From Pseudidiomarina aestuarii (lineage in GTDB: Bacteria; Pseudomonadota; Gammaproteobacteria; Enterobacterales; Alteromonadaceae), in assembly GCA_003030745.1 (NCBI GenBank), contig PYVG01000014.1, positions 1 through 32,984 of the forward strand: a stretch of DNA of 32,984 nt. The letters are read 5' to 3'. The translations under genes were made by a program, and so were the position numbers. Below are positions 7,850 through 16,302 of the stretch, in pieces (within the stretch, counting starts at the first letter, position 1; each line of letters starts with the position of its first letter). The notes beneath the pieces were generated by a model, which saw only the letters and a list, made by a program, of their open reading frames with translations, was not told where the DNA came from and ran no database searches.

Positions 7850-9637
7850 TTACTTCGTTGGAAATAAGGGGGGTAGTGTAACCGTTGGTTTACTCTTCTT
7901 ATGTTGGTCACGGACGGCGCCCTGTAACGCACGCCACAGACCTTTCCCTTCCTGCCAAGGGCTAGGAGATGAGCCGAAGCGAGAAGCCAGGAGAAAGTCG
8001 ATTTGCGCCGTTACTGGGGAGCTATTGAGGTGCTTCTTCAGTCCCAACAACGATGCATCAGCAAGTTTTAAGTCATGTCGCGCCCACTGCTGGAGCGCTT
8101 GGATAGCTGCGGCGCCATCATTTTGAGTACAAGCATGCTGAATTTGCTTCCAATACTGATTGCTCGGTGTCGATGGTGAGCTCGTGTCGACAGTATTACG
8201 CTGACGACCGCGGTACCAAAAGCCAAACAGGGTCAGTAACCATAACGCAGCAAAGCCACTAGTCAGTGCTATCCAGAGCCAAGGCTGTGACTCGTTTGAA
8301 GTCTCCTGCGCCAGATCTGTACTACCGATGCTCGTTGTAGGAGCTGACTTATTCTCGGGGGTAGACGCTGTGGTTTCCGGTGTGACCGGTTGTTGCTGCG
8401 GAATATCCGGTTGCAAGCCTGAGCCAGCGACAATGGTGAAGCTTAGCGAGTCGGTTCGCGCTTCCTGACGCTGCCCTGTGGATGTGTTAAACCAAGGAAT
8501 CACGATTGCTGGAATAGTTAGCTCACCGACTTCACGTGGAATTAACGTTACCGATACGGTCTTCTGCGCAATGACATTGCCATTGCGCACAGCGCTTCCC
8601 AATTCAGGTTGCTCTGGATAGGAATTAGCTCCCGACAGCTGCGGTAGCACAAGAGCTGGCAACTGCTCTGGCTTGACACCAATAGCCGTGAGGCGATATT
8701 GCAGGGTAGTAGGCTGACCTATGGTTAACTCGCTTGGAAGATCTTCACCGTCGCTGATGTATTCGAGACTCAGGGTAGCCAATTCCGCGGGGAACCATTC
8801 TCCCTGCCAATCATTCGGCGCAGGCCGAACACGCAATGGAATATCTTGGGCTGCGGTCGTGACGGGTTGGGTTGAGGAGAATGCCGAAAAGATAGAATTA
8901 CCACTTTCGGTACTGATTTGTCCTTCAAAGACCGGACCACGAATGGTTTGTTCGCCTGAACGCTGCGGTGTGACGACATAGGTGCGTTGAAAGACCTGAT
9001 AACGAATACCATCAATCACTTCATAGGTTTCTTCATCTTTGCCAATTTGAACCACATCCGCATCGGTCAACCGTGGTGGAATGATATTACCGCTCTGCAG
9101 ATTAGCAGCTAAGTACAAGCGCGCAATAATCGTCACTTGCTGTTGAACATAAATTTCCTCGGCACTCACACTGGTGCGAATAAAGGCGAGACGTTCTTCA
9201 GCTCCGGCATCGCTGCCAGCTTCGAGCACACGCAATGCAATCGGTTCTGACTGGACAGACTCGATAGTCAGCGCAGGAATCGTCACTTCACCTGCGGTAG
9301 TTGGAGCGCGGACGCTTACCGTAAAGGTGGTTTGGCGACTAAAACTGTTATTAATCATGGATGTGCGTCGAGCGGTACGCGTATTCAAGACAGTGAAACT
9401 GTCGGGTAGCTGCGTTGCTGCATCGAAACTTGAAGTAGGTACATCATCGTCAACGGTTACGGTGAGAATAAAGCTGTCGCCGGCAATGACCGGGTTTTTA
9501 TCAACACTCGCAATAACCGTAGTCGGTTCAGCATGCGCGGGCAGCAGGGTACCCAGCACTAACACGGTTAGGCAGAAGAGCATCGCTGCAAGCTTGCTTG
9601 GCAAAGCTGCCTCTACATCTATTTGTTGCGCGGTCAT
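7850..9637 (-). CDS. batD: BatD-like membrane protein (oxygen tolerance family)
   Basis: This 595-residue protein closes the moxR/Bat operon. It has an N-terminal signal or anchor (AAMLFCLTVLVLGTLLPAHA), a long extracytoplasmic part of beta-rich, Ig-like character with BatD-type phrases such as VDKNPVIAGDSFILTVTVDD, one transmembrane helix near residue 450 (LWIALTSGFAALWLLTLFGFWY), and a cytoplasmic tail. BatD proteins accompany von Willebrand A proteins in bacterial aerotolerance operons; their exact biochemical role is not settled. The ATG at 9637 is chosen over an in-frame GTG at 9649. The GTG would overlap the batB stop and has no well-placed Shine-Dalgarno, while AAGAG is about 11 nt from the ATG. 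The family call is solid; the function is inferred from context. Confidence 0.85.
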   Translation of the reverse strand: MTAQQIDVEAALPSKLAAMLFCLTVLVLGTLLPAHAEPTTVIASVDKNPVIAGDSFILTVTVDDDVPTSSFDAATQLPDSFTVLNTRTARRTSMINNSFSRQTTFTVSVRAPTTAGEVTIPALTIESVQSEPIALRVLEAGSDAGAEERLAFIRTSVSAEEIYVQQQVTIIARLYLAANLQSGNIIPPRLTDADVVQIGKDEETYEVIDGIRYQVFQRTYVVTPQRSGEQTIRGPVFEGQISTESGNSIFSAFSSTQPVTTAAQDIPLRVRPAPNDWQGEWFPAELATLSLEYISDGEDLPSELTIGQPTTLQYRLTAIGVKPEQLPALVLPQLSGANSYPEQPELGSAVRNGNVIAQKTVSVTLIPREVGELTIPAIVIPWFNTSTGQRQEARTDSLSFTIVAGSGLQPDIPQQQPVTPETTASTPENKSAPTTSIGSTDLAQETSNESQPWLWIALTSGFAALWLLTLFGFWYRGRQRNTVDTSSPSTPSNQYWKQIQHACTQNDGAAAIQALQQWARHDLKLADASLLGLKKHLNSSPVTAQIDFLLASRFGSSPSPWQEGKGLWRALQGAVRDQHKKSKPTVTLPPLFPTK

Positions 9638-9642
9638 GTGCG

Positions 9643-11418
9643 TTACCACTCTTGTTCTACTCCTCTGGGTAATCGATTCTGTTCGCGGCGCTGAGCTTCG
9701 AGCCGCATTTTATTTCGCAGTAATACTGCGGGGTCGTCTTGAATTCGATTCAACCATTGTTCCATCTGTTGCCGCTGTTCTTCAGTTAAGTCACCTTGCG
9801 GCAATGCTTCACGAGGTTCGGCCTCAGCTTCCATATCATCAGCCTGTGCCTCTTGTTCTTGAGGTTCAGGCTGCTCTTGTTGCGACTCGTCACTTTCGGA
9901 CTCGTCAGAGTTTTGTTCCGATTGCTGCTGTTGCTGCTGGTCACTGTCTTGTTGCTCACCTTCAGCTTGCTCAGATTGCTGCTGTTGGTCGCTTTGTTGT
10001 GACTGCTGTTCCTCTTGCTGTTCTGCAAGCTTTTTGGCTAACTCGTAATTCTCTTGTGCAGCGTCCCAATCAGGTTGTTGTTGCAGAGCTGCTTGGTAGG
10101 CGCCCGCGGCTTCGCCATAACGTTGCAATTGCATTAATGCATTGCCTTGATTGTAGAAACCTGTCGCATCTGTCCGTTGCGAGAAATCGGTTAACGCAGC
10201 CGCGTAGTTTCCTGCTCGATAACTCGCTTCACCGCGTTGCCAACTGTCTTCACTGATGGCCTGCGCACGCTCAAATTCACCTTGTTGTAGTGCTTTATCC
10301 GCTTGTTGATAGGGGGTTGCAAAGAGTTGCTCATGCCAAGCCAATCCCGTGCTTTCTGGCGTTGACGTCGCCTCAGCCTCTTGAGCATAGACCGGGTTGA
10401 TCAAGCACAGGCAAATAAGTACCGGCAGCACTTTGGGCAACATGCCTCGGCGAGCGGCGAATAAGGCTGCACCTATAAGAATCAACACTAACCAAGGTCC
10501 TTGATCACGCCATTGATCACCGGCTTGATCTTCGGTTTCGCTTCCAGACCGTTCGATGGGCGCTAAATCGGTGAGATAGGTGAGGTCAGCTTGATCATTT
10601 CGAATCACCGCAAACCGACCTTGTGTAAGCGAACTGAATCGTTCGAGTTGAGCAGGAATAAGTGTTGGCACAACTACTTGGCCATTGCGATCACGCATTA
10701 GGCTGCCATCGGAACGTTGAATAGGGGCACCTTCTTCTGTTCCCACCCCGAGAATGGATACGCGATGGCTACGATTTCGTAAAAACTGAATGATACTTTG
10801 CTGGTCGCGTGACTGGATGCCATCGGTCAGCCAATAAATATCACCGTTGGCGTAGCCAGCTTCCGTTAATAAACGATCGGCGAGTTGGAGTGCTGCCAAT
10901 GGATTACTGCCTTGCTCTGGCATGATTTCAGGACTCAACGCGCGAATTAAATTCGTCAGGTTATTGGCATCAGCAGTCAGTGGGCTGACCACAAATGCAT
11001 CACCCGCGTAAGCAATGAGACCCACTTCACCGTCTAAGTGTGACTTGACTAAGTCGATGGCCTTAAAGCGCTGTTGTGTGAGTCGGTTGGGCGCAATATC
11101 GGTGCTGCGCATCGACATCGACATATCCATGATGACCACTTGACCGGCTTCGAGTTGATAGACCGGTTGTGGGAGCCGCTGCCACGTAGGACCAGCAAGG
11201 GCCAACGAGCCAATCAGTGTGCTCAGAACCAGCAACCGGAGCGGCCAATGCCGCTGACGTTCGTGCTGCGGTGGACTTAACCATGCCAGCAAATGGGGTG
11301 CTACAACATGTTGCCAACCGCTTTGTTGCCGTTGTTGGCGAAGTAACTGCCAACCGACGACTAACACCGGCAGTATCGCGAGCAGCCACCAGGGGCGAAG
11401 GAAATGAAACTCAGCCAT
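9643..11418 (-). CDS. batB: BatB-type von Willebrand A protein with C-terminal TPR and Q/E-rich region
   Basis: This 591-residue inner-membrane protein begins with two hydrophobic helices. A VWA domain follows, with the metal-ion-dependent adhesion site DMSMS (in VIMDMSMSMRSTD) and the second motif WLTDG. A third helix lies near residues 310-345, then a TPR-containing segment (NQGNALMQLQRYGEAAGAYQAAL). The tail is a low-complexity stretch rich in Gln, Glu and Ser at about residues 462-540. This corresponds to a fusion of BatB with the TPR protein BatC of other phyla. The ATG at 11418 has AGAGGAGC just upstream and overlaps the batA stop by 8 nt. It probably forms a membrane complex with BatA under MoxR control; that role is inferred from the family. 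Confidence 0.88.
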   Translation of the reverse strand: MAEFHFLRPWWLLAILPVLVVGWQLLRQQRQQSGWQHVVAPHLLAWLSPPQHERQRHWPLRLLVLSTLIGSLALAGPTWQRLPQPVYQLEAGQVVIMDMSMSMRSTDIAPNRLTQQRFKAIDLVKSHLDGEVGLIAYAGDAFVVSPLTADANNLTNLIRALSPEIMPEQGSNPLAALQLADRLLTEAGYANGDIYWLTDGIQSRDQQSIIQFLRNRSHRVSILGVGTEEGAPIQRSDGSLMRDRNGQVVVPTLIPAQLERFSSLTQGRFAVIRNDQADLTYLTDLAPIERSGSETEDQAGDQWRDQGPWLVLILIGAALFAARRGMLPKVLPVLICLCLINPVYAQEAEATSTPESTGLAWHEQLFATPYQQADKALQQGEFERAQAISEDSWQRGEASYRAGNYAAALTDFSQRTDATGFYNQGNALMQLQRYGEAAGAYQAALQQQPDWDAAQENYELAKKLAEQQEEQQSQQSDQQQQSEQAEGEQQDSDQQQQQQSEQNSDESESDESQQEQPEPQEQEAQADDMEAEAEPREALPQGDLTEEQRQQMEQWLNRIQDDPAVLLRNKMRLEAQRREQNRLPRGVEQEW

Positions 11419-12415
11419 GTTGCTCCTCTGATTCTGTGCGGCGTTGCCACTGTGGGAGGCGCAAAATCATCCATGCAAACGTGAGCAACCAAGCGAGCGC
11501 CAATGGCCAATGAAAGAGGGCACGTTGAGGCCGTCTGAGCTGCTCATCACCGGCAACGGGTTCATATTGATCCAGCAACGTATAAATTTCCTCGAGTTCA
11601 GCGGTACTGCGGGCGCGGAAGTACTCACCACCAGTGGCATCCGCAAAACTGCGCAGCATGTCTTCATCTAAGTCTCGACTTGGATTGACGCGTCGTTGTC
11701 CGAAAAATCCTTCGACGATGACTTCTTCCGCACCTACACCAATGGCATAAATTTTGACATCATGAAATTGGGCGAGTTGCAGGGCTTGTTCAGGTGAAAC
11801 ATTGCCGGCTGTATTTTGACCGTCCGTTAACAGAATAAGAATTTTATTCGACTCTTCGTCATCGGCAAAACGCTTCACTGCAAGCGCAACCGCGTCACCA
11901 ATGGCAGTGCGCTCACCAATGAGTCGCAGCACAGCTTCATCAAGCAACTGCTCAACCGTGCGACGATCGTAGGTCATCGGAGCCTGCACATAAGCGGTAT
12001 CAGCGAATAAGATGAGACCGAGACGGTCTCCCACACGGCGACTAATGAAGTCCGTTAAAACACTCTTCACCATGGTTAAACGATCAACCTGTTGGCCTTC
12101 GATTTCCATGTCGGCAATTTCCATACTGCCGGAGAGATCGACTGCCAGCATCATTTCACGAGCTTCGTTACGCGCGGCAACGGGCTCACCGAGCCAGCGT
12201 GGTTGCGCGGCAGCCGCAACAAGAGCGGTCCAGATCAGCGCGGCTATGAATAAAGCCCAGCGTGAAATTTGAGTGCGCTGCATAGTTCCATCTGCGGCAG
12301 GAACATAGGACACGCGTAAGACCGACGTGGGCTGCCGAAATTTTGGTAGTAACCACCACAACAGAGCTGGCAGGGGCCAGATGAGGCCAAGCCAAGGCCA
12401 TGCAAATTCAATCAT
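11411..12415 (-). CDS. batA: BatA-type von Willebrand A membrane protein
   Basis: This 334-residue protein has two N-terminal hydrophobic helices (WPWLGLIWPLPALLWWLL and WALFIAALIWTALVAAAAQP), then a VWA domain with MIDAS DLSGS (LAVDLSGSMEIAD) and ILLTDGQN, and a C-terminal helix (WPLALAWLLTFAWMIL). The MIDAS residues are intact, so metal-dependent ligand binding is plausible. The start at 12415 is fixed by a perfect AGGAGG 7 nt upstream. An in-frame upstream extension to 12454 would read back into the preceding gene without a better site. Its ATG overlaps the stop of the DUF4381 gene as ATGA, indicating translational coupling. Confidence 0.9.
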   Translation of the reverse strand: MIEFAWPWLGLIWPLPALLWWLLPKFRQPTSVLRVSYVPAADGTMQRTQISRWALFIAALIWTALVAAAAQPRWLGEPVAARNEAREMMLAVDLSGSMEIADMEIEGQQVDRLTMVKSVLTDFISRRVGDRLGLILFADTAYVQAPMTYDRRTVEQLLDEAVLRLIGERTAIGDAVALAVKRFADDEESNKILILLTDGQNTAGNVSPEQALQLAQFHDVKIYAIGVGAEEVIVEGFFGQRRVNPSRDLDEDMLRSFADATGGEYFRARSTAELEEIYTLLDQYEPVAGDEQLRRPQRALFHWPLALAWLLTFAWMILRLPQWQRRTESEEQHG

Positions 12416-12906
12416 GACTTTCCTCCTGTTGGAGGCAAGGCGCGCTGCAACCAAAATTGCGCGTAACGTTGGTATTCAACGACTAGATCGGTTGCGGTAT
12501 CACCAGAGTATTGAGTGCGTTCGAGCTCATCAATGACTGCCTGCCAACGTTGCGCTGCGCGCGCAGGTAATTGTTGCTGCAGGAACTGCCACCAAACTGC
12601 TCCTTGCAAACTGGCTACTCGCTCGCGCGGGTAATAAGCCAATAGGGCTTGCTTCAAAAGTGCAGTGACTGTAGCCGGGTCGGTTGCGGTTTGTTGCGCG
12701 AGCTCTTTGAGCGCAAGCCGCTGCATACGTCGTTGGCGCCAACGGCGAATCAGTAGCCAAACGGAAATGATGAGCAGAATAAGCGTGAGTGCACCCACCA
12801 CATACCAACCGGGTGCTAAAGGCCACCAGGATGCCGCCGGCGCACTGACAATATCATTCATATCAGCGAGCGCTTCGTTGGCCGCAGGAGTATCCAGTAA
12901 CATCAT
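12412..12906 (-). CDS. DUF4381 single-span membrane protein of the Bat operon
   Basis: This 164-residue protein carries the WWPLAPGWYVV segment typical of DUF4381, running into one transmembrane helix (about residues 30-52) and a basic stop-transfer cluster (RRWRQRRMQR). A cytoplasmic helical domain follows, containing YPRERVASLQGAVWWQFL. Proteins of this family are found almost only between DUF58 and VWA genes in proteobacterial moxR operons, as here; no activity is known. The start overlaps the DUF58 stop (ATGATG containing TGA), with GAGG 8 nt upstream. Its own stop overlaps the batA start. Probably a structural partner of the BatA/BatB complex. Confidence 0.85.
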   Translation of the reverse strand: MMLLDTPAANEALADMNDIVSAPAASWWPLAPGWYVVGALTLILLIISVWLLIRRWRQRRMQRLALKELAQQTATDPATVTALLKQALLAYYPRERVASLQGAVWWQFLQQQLPARAAQRWQAVIDELERTQYSGDTATDLVVEYQRYAQFWLQRALPPTGGKS

Positions 12907-13856
12907 CGCATCACCTCAGCCCATTGTTGCTCCAGCGCTTGACCGGCATCGACGCGTTGTGGTCTGACTCCCAACTGCTGAAAATGTTGCTGCAGTTCCG
13001 CTTGTTTCGTCTGCATGGCTTCTAAGTAGGCGTTGCGCTGTTGGGTATCCATCACCAATGGTGACTGCTGCCCATCGGTAATCGCCAATGGATTGGACGC
13101 CGCAGGAAGTGGCATGTCTAACTCAAAAGGGTCGGTTAATTGATAGGCATGCAATTGGCAGTGACGACGAATCGCTAATAAACGATCGAAAGTATCATTA
13201 CTGGCAGTGAGCCAGTCGCTGATGCAATGCACAATAGTTCCGGGGCGCGCCACTTGCTGCGTGCGCTGAATGAGATCGTCCAACGTTTGCGTTGCCTGCG
13301 TAGGCGAGTCATTACTGCGATGTTGCTGTTCGACTAATGCTTGCACCAGTCGCATCATGCCATGCTGCCGCCCTTGCGGCCGCACCTCACGGTGGTCTTG
13401 GCCGGAACTAATCAAGCCACCAATGCGGTCATTGCGACTGATAGCGAGCCAACCTAAGGCTGCAGCTAAGTGGCATGCCTGTACCGATTTAACGAGTAAT
13501 TGCGTGCCAAATTGTAAAGTAGGGCCTAAGTCGACAATCACCATGACTGGGCGCTCACGTTCTTCTCGATACAGTTTAGTATGGGGCGTGCCAGTTCGTG
13601 CTGTTACTCGCCAGTCGATTGAACGCACATCGTCGCCGGCTTGGTAATGCCGTACTTCATCAAACTCCATGCCTCGATCTTTGTGCTTGCTGAGGATGGC
13701 GCCAGTTTGTGATTTGGGTGGTTGCAGACGCTGATGGCGCTGAAAGGCCGCTACCTTATTGCGGTAATACATAAGCTCAGCACTCGTGACACGGATGCCA
13801 TTCGAGTGCATTACGTCTAACCAATGCGTACTGCTTGTCTGCATAGTCACTGCCAT
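12903..13856 (-). CDS. DUF58 domain protein of the MoxR/Bat operon
   Basis: This 317-residue protein has the DUF58 signature around HYQAGDDVRSIDWRVTARTGTPHTKLY, followed by a degenerate VWA-like core (PVMVIVDLGPTLQFG). No membrane segment is obvious. DUF58 proteins almost always lie next to MoxR ATPases and are thought to be their partners or substrates. The stop overlaps the start of the DUF4381 gene, and the start lies 7 nt after the moxR stop. The start is uncertain: ATGs at 13856, 13844 and 13811 all lack a good Shine-Dalgarno, which suggests re-initiation by ribosomes finishing moxR. The conserved domain begins well after all three. Confidence 0.87.
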   Translation of the reverse strand: MAVTMQTSSTHWLDVMHSNGIRVTSAELMYYRNKVAAFQRHQRLQPPKSQTGAILSKHKDRGMEFDEVRHYQAGDDVRSIDWRVTARTGTPHTKLYREERERPVMVIVDLGPTLQFGTQLLVKSVQACHLAAALGWLAISRNDRIGGLISSGQDHREVRPQGRQHGMMRLVQALVEQQHRSNDSPTQATQTLDDLIQRTQQVARPGTIVHCISDWLTASNDTFDRLLAIRRHCQLHAYQLTDPFELDMPLPAASNPLAITDGQQSPLVMDTQQRNAYLEAMQTKQAELQQHFQQLGVRPQRVDAGQALEQQWAEVMR

Positions 13857-13863
13857 GATAACG

Positions 13864-14820
13864 CTAAGGTGCGGGAACGAGACTCAAAATGTTCTGGAGT
13901 ACTGCGTCTGCGGTAATACCATCAGCCTCGGCTTGATAACTCAAAATAATTCGGTGGCGCAGTACATTCGGGAATACCGCTTGAACATCTTCTGGGGTCA
14001 CAAAATCGCGACCATCCAACCATGCTCGAGCTCGCGCACATCGGTCCAAGGCAATCGTTGCGCGGGGACTGGCGCCATAACTCAACCAACGGCCCAAGTC
14101 GTCGCTATAAGCTGCTGCAGTTCGCGTCGCGATGACCAGTTGTACCAAATAGTTTTCGACCGCTTCATCCATGTAGATTTCGAGCACTGCTTTGCGCGCA
14201 GCAAACAGGTCAGCTTGCTTGAGCGGTTGTAGCATTACTTCGGAACCATGCAATTCTTCACCACGTGTCAGACGCAGAATATCCAGTTCAGTTGCCGCAT
14301 TGGGATAATCGATATTAATGTGCATCAAGAAACGGTCGAGCTGCGCTTCCGGGAGCGGATACGTACCTTCTTGCTCTAATGGGTTTTGAGTAGCGAGTAC
14401 CATAAAAAGTTCTGGTAATGGATAGGACTTCTGGCCGACGGTAATTTGCCGTTCCGCCATAGCCTCTAACAACGCCGACTGCACTTTTGCAGGGGCGCGG
14501 TTAATTTCATCTGCCAAAATAACATGATGAAACAGTGGGCCCCGCTGAAATTCAAAGGTACCTTGCTCTGGCCGGAAAATATCCGTACCGGTTAAATCGG
14601 CAGGGAGTAGGTCGGGCGTGAACTGGACCCGATGAAAGCTGCCTTCAATACCTTGTGCCAATGCGTTGACGGCACGAGTTTTAGCAAGACCCGGCGGGCC
14701 CTCAACTAGCAAGTGTCCGTCGGCAAGCACAGCAATTAGCAGACTTTCGGTAAATTCGGCTTGGCCCAGTACCTGACTATTCAAGTAAGTACGAAGCGCT
14801 TGAAACTGTTCAGCGGCCAT
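13864..14820 (-). CDS. MoxR-family AAA+ ATPase
   Basis: This 318-residue AAA+ protein has Walker A GPPGLAKT, Walker B VILADEINRAP and the sensor 1 segment ATQNPLEQEGTYPLPEAQLDRFL, all typical of the MoxR/RavA clade. MoxR ATPases act as chaperones that mature or remodel VWA-containing complexes. Here the partners are presumably the DUF58, BatA and BatB proteins encoded downstream. The ATG at 14820 is supported by AGAGG about 6 nt upstream and by family length. It is the first gene of a six-gene minus-strand operon that ends at 7850, and it is transcribed divergently from fadI across 171 bp. Confidence 0.93.
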   Translation of the reverse strand: MAAEQFQALRTYLNSQVLGQAEFTESLLIAVLADGHLLVEGPPGLAKTRAVNALAQGIEGSFHRVQFTPDLLPADLTGTDIFRPEQGTFEFQRGPLFHHVILADEINRAPAKVQSALLEAMAERQITVGQKSYPLPELFMVLATQNPLEQEGTYPLPEAQLDRFLMHINIDYPNAATELDILRLTRGEELHGSEVMLQPLKQADLFAARKAVLEIYMDEAVENYLVQLVIATRTAAAYSDDLGRWLSYGASPRATIALDRCARARAWLDGRDFVTPEDVQAVFPNVLRHRIILSYQAEADGITADAVLQNILSLVPAP

Positions 14821-14938
14821 GGTGGTCCTCTATGTACATCGGATGAACTCAAAAAAGCGGTGTATACTCTACTTAGGCACTTTACCTAAAACAACGGTTT
14901 AATTCTCGCCAGTAACCCGTTAAAATTTGTAACTAGCT

Positions 14939-14955
14939 ATGAGGTCAGACCAGAT
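14939..14955. promoter_or_regulatory. FadR-like operator upstream of fadI
   Basis: The 17-mer centred at 14947 contains the palindromic core GGTCAGACC and ends ACCAGAT. It agrees with the well-known E. coli fadB FadR site at 13 of 17 positions by my count. It lies 37 nt before the fadI ATG, where binding would block transcription. FadR repression of fad genes is established in enterobacteria. Whether this organism uses FadR or another regulator such as PsrA is not visible here. Confidence 0.55.
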
Positions 14956-14991
14956 TGATGGCCCACTTCTTTTTTGGATGAGGACAATTGA

Positions 14992-16302
14992 ATGTCAGCA
15001 CGTCAGCAATTAACCACACCAGCGGGTGAGCGTATCGCTATTGTCGCCGGATTGCGAACTCCGTTTGCAAAACAGGCAACTTATTTTCATGGCGTTCCAG
15101 CACTCGACCTTGGCAAGCTTGTTGTGCAAGAGCTATTGAATCGATTTAGCTTGGATCCGCGAGAAGTGGAGCAATTGGTGTTCGGACAAGTGGTACAAAT
15201 GCCCTCAGCACCGAATATTGCTCGAGAAATTGTTCTCGGCACTAGTTTACCTGTGAGCACTGATGCTTACAGCGTGTCCCGAGCTTGTGCAACCAGTTTC
15301 CAAGCTACCGCCAATATTATCGAAAGTATGGTTTCGGGCACTATTGAGGTCGGTATTGCTGGCGGAGCCGATTCGTCGTCGGTGTTGCCGATTGGCGTAT
15401 CACGGACTTTGGCTCACGCATTGGTTGATTTGAATAAAGCGCGTTCTTTAGGACAGCGCTTAGCGATTTTGAAACGCCTGCGGTTTAAGGACTTAATGCC
15501 GGTTCCACCCGCTATTGCTGAATACAGCACTGGGCTGACCATGGGACAAACCGCGGAGCAAATGGCGAAATCTCATGGCATTAGCCGCGCTGATCAAGAT
15601 GCCTTAGCACACCGTTCGCATACCAAAGCCCACGACGCATGGGAAGCAGGGGTACTCGCTGATGAAGTGATGACGGCTTATGCCGAACCTTATAAAGATT
15701 TCCTCGGCCGCGACAACACCATCCGTAGTGATAGTAAACTCGACAGCTACGCCAAGTTAAAGCCGGTCTTTGACCGCAAGCATGGCTCAGTCACAGCAGC
15801 CAACAGCACGCCGTTAACAGACGGTGCTGCAGCGGTGTTATTGATGACCGAAAGCAAGGCAAAAGCGCTCGGCTACTCGATTCTCGGCTATGTGCGTAGT
15901 TACGCATTCAGCGCTATTGATGTGTGGGAAGATATGTTGATGGGCCCCTCTTATGCGACACCGATTGCACTAGAGCGCGCTGGCATGAAATTGAGTGACT
16001 TAGATTTGATTGATATGCATGAGGCATTTGCAGCACAAACGCTCGCGAACGTGAAAATGTTTGCGAGTAAGAAGTTTGCTGAAGATAAGTTAGGACGGAG
16101 TGAAGCCATTGGTGAAATCGATATGGACAAGTTTAACGTCCTCGGTGGTTCTATTGCCTACGGTCATCCATTTGCTGCCACGGGCGCTCGTATGATCACA
16201 CAAACGCTCCACGAATTACGCCGACGTGGCGGAGGCACCGCATTAACGACAGCATGTGCTGCCGGTGGCTTGGGTGCAGCAATGATTTTGGAGAGCAACT
16301 AA
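14992..16302 (+). CDS. fadI: Acetyl-CoA acyltransferase FadI (3-ketoacyl-CoA thiolase)
   Basis: FadI is the beta subunit of the anaerobic-type fatty acid oxidation complex. It cleaves 3-ketoacyl-CoA with CoA to give acetyl-CoA and a shortened acyl-CoA. The 436-residue product has the thiolase nucleophile Cys in SRACATSFQ, the HEAFAAQ and [16 protein letters not shown] catalytic histidine motifs, and the second cysteine in [10 protein letters not shown]. Length and the N-terminal [12 protein letters not shown] match FadI more than the shorter FadA. The ATG has GAGGAC 8 nt upstream. Its stop shares a base with the fadJ start (TAATG), so the two are translationally coupled. Confidence 0.95.
   Translation: MSARQQLTTPAGERIAIVAGLRTPFAKQATYFHGVPALDLGKLVVQELLNRFSLDPREVEQLVFGQVVQMPSAPNIAREIVLGTSLPVSTDAYSVSRACATSFQATANIIESMVSGTIEVGIAGGADSSSVLPIGVSRTLAHALVDLNKARSLGQRLAILKRLRFKDLMPVPPAIAEYSTGLTMGQTAEQMAKSHGISRADQDALAHRSHTKAHDAWEAGVLADEVMTAYAEPYKDFLGRDNTIRSDSKLDSYAKLKPVFDRKHGSVTAANSTPLTDGAAAVLLMTESKAKALGYSILGYVRSYAFSAIDVWEDMLMGPSYATPIALERAGMKLSDLDLIDMHEAFAAQTLANVKMFASKKFAEDKLGRSEAIGEIDMDKFNVLGGSIAYGHPFAATGARMITQTLHELRRRGGGTALTTACAAGGLGAAMILESN

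Noticed and set aside
9796..10030. Repetitive CAG/CAA-like tract as a DNA repeat or CRISPR-like array
   Set aside because: The repeats are irregular and are explained by the Gln/Glu/Ser-rich tail of BatB; no regular spacers exist.
9174..10256. Long plus-strand open frame (360 codons) across the batD/batB boundary
   Set aside because: It is antisense to two well-supported genes, has no Shine-Dalgarno, and its product has no coherent domain pattern; it arises from the base composition of the minus-strand genes.
14870..14890. TTAGG-N7-CCTAA inverted repeat between moxR and fadI as an operator
   Set aside because: The arms are only 5 bp, no regulator with this site is known to me, and chance occurrence is likely.
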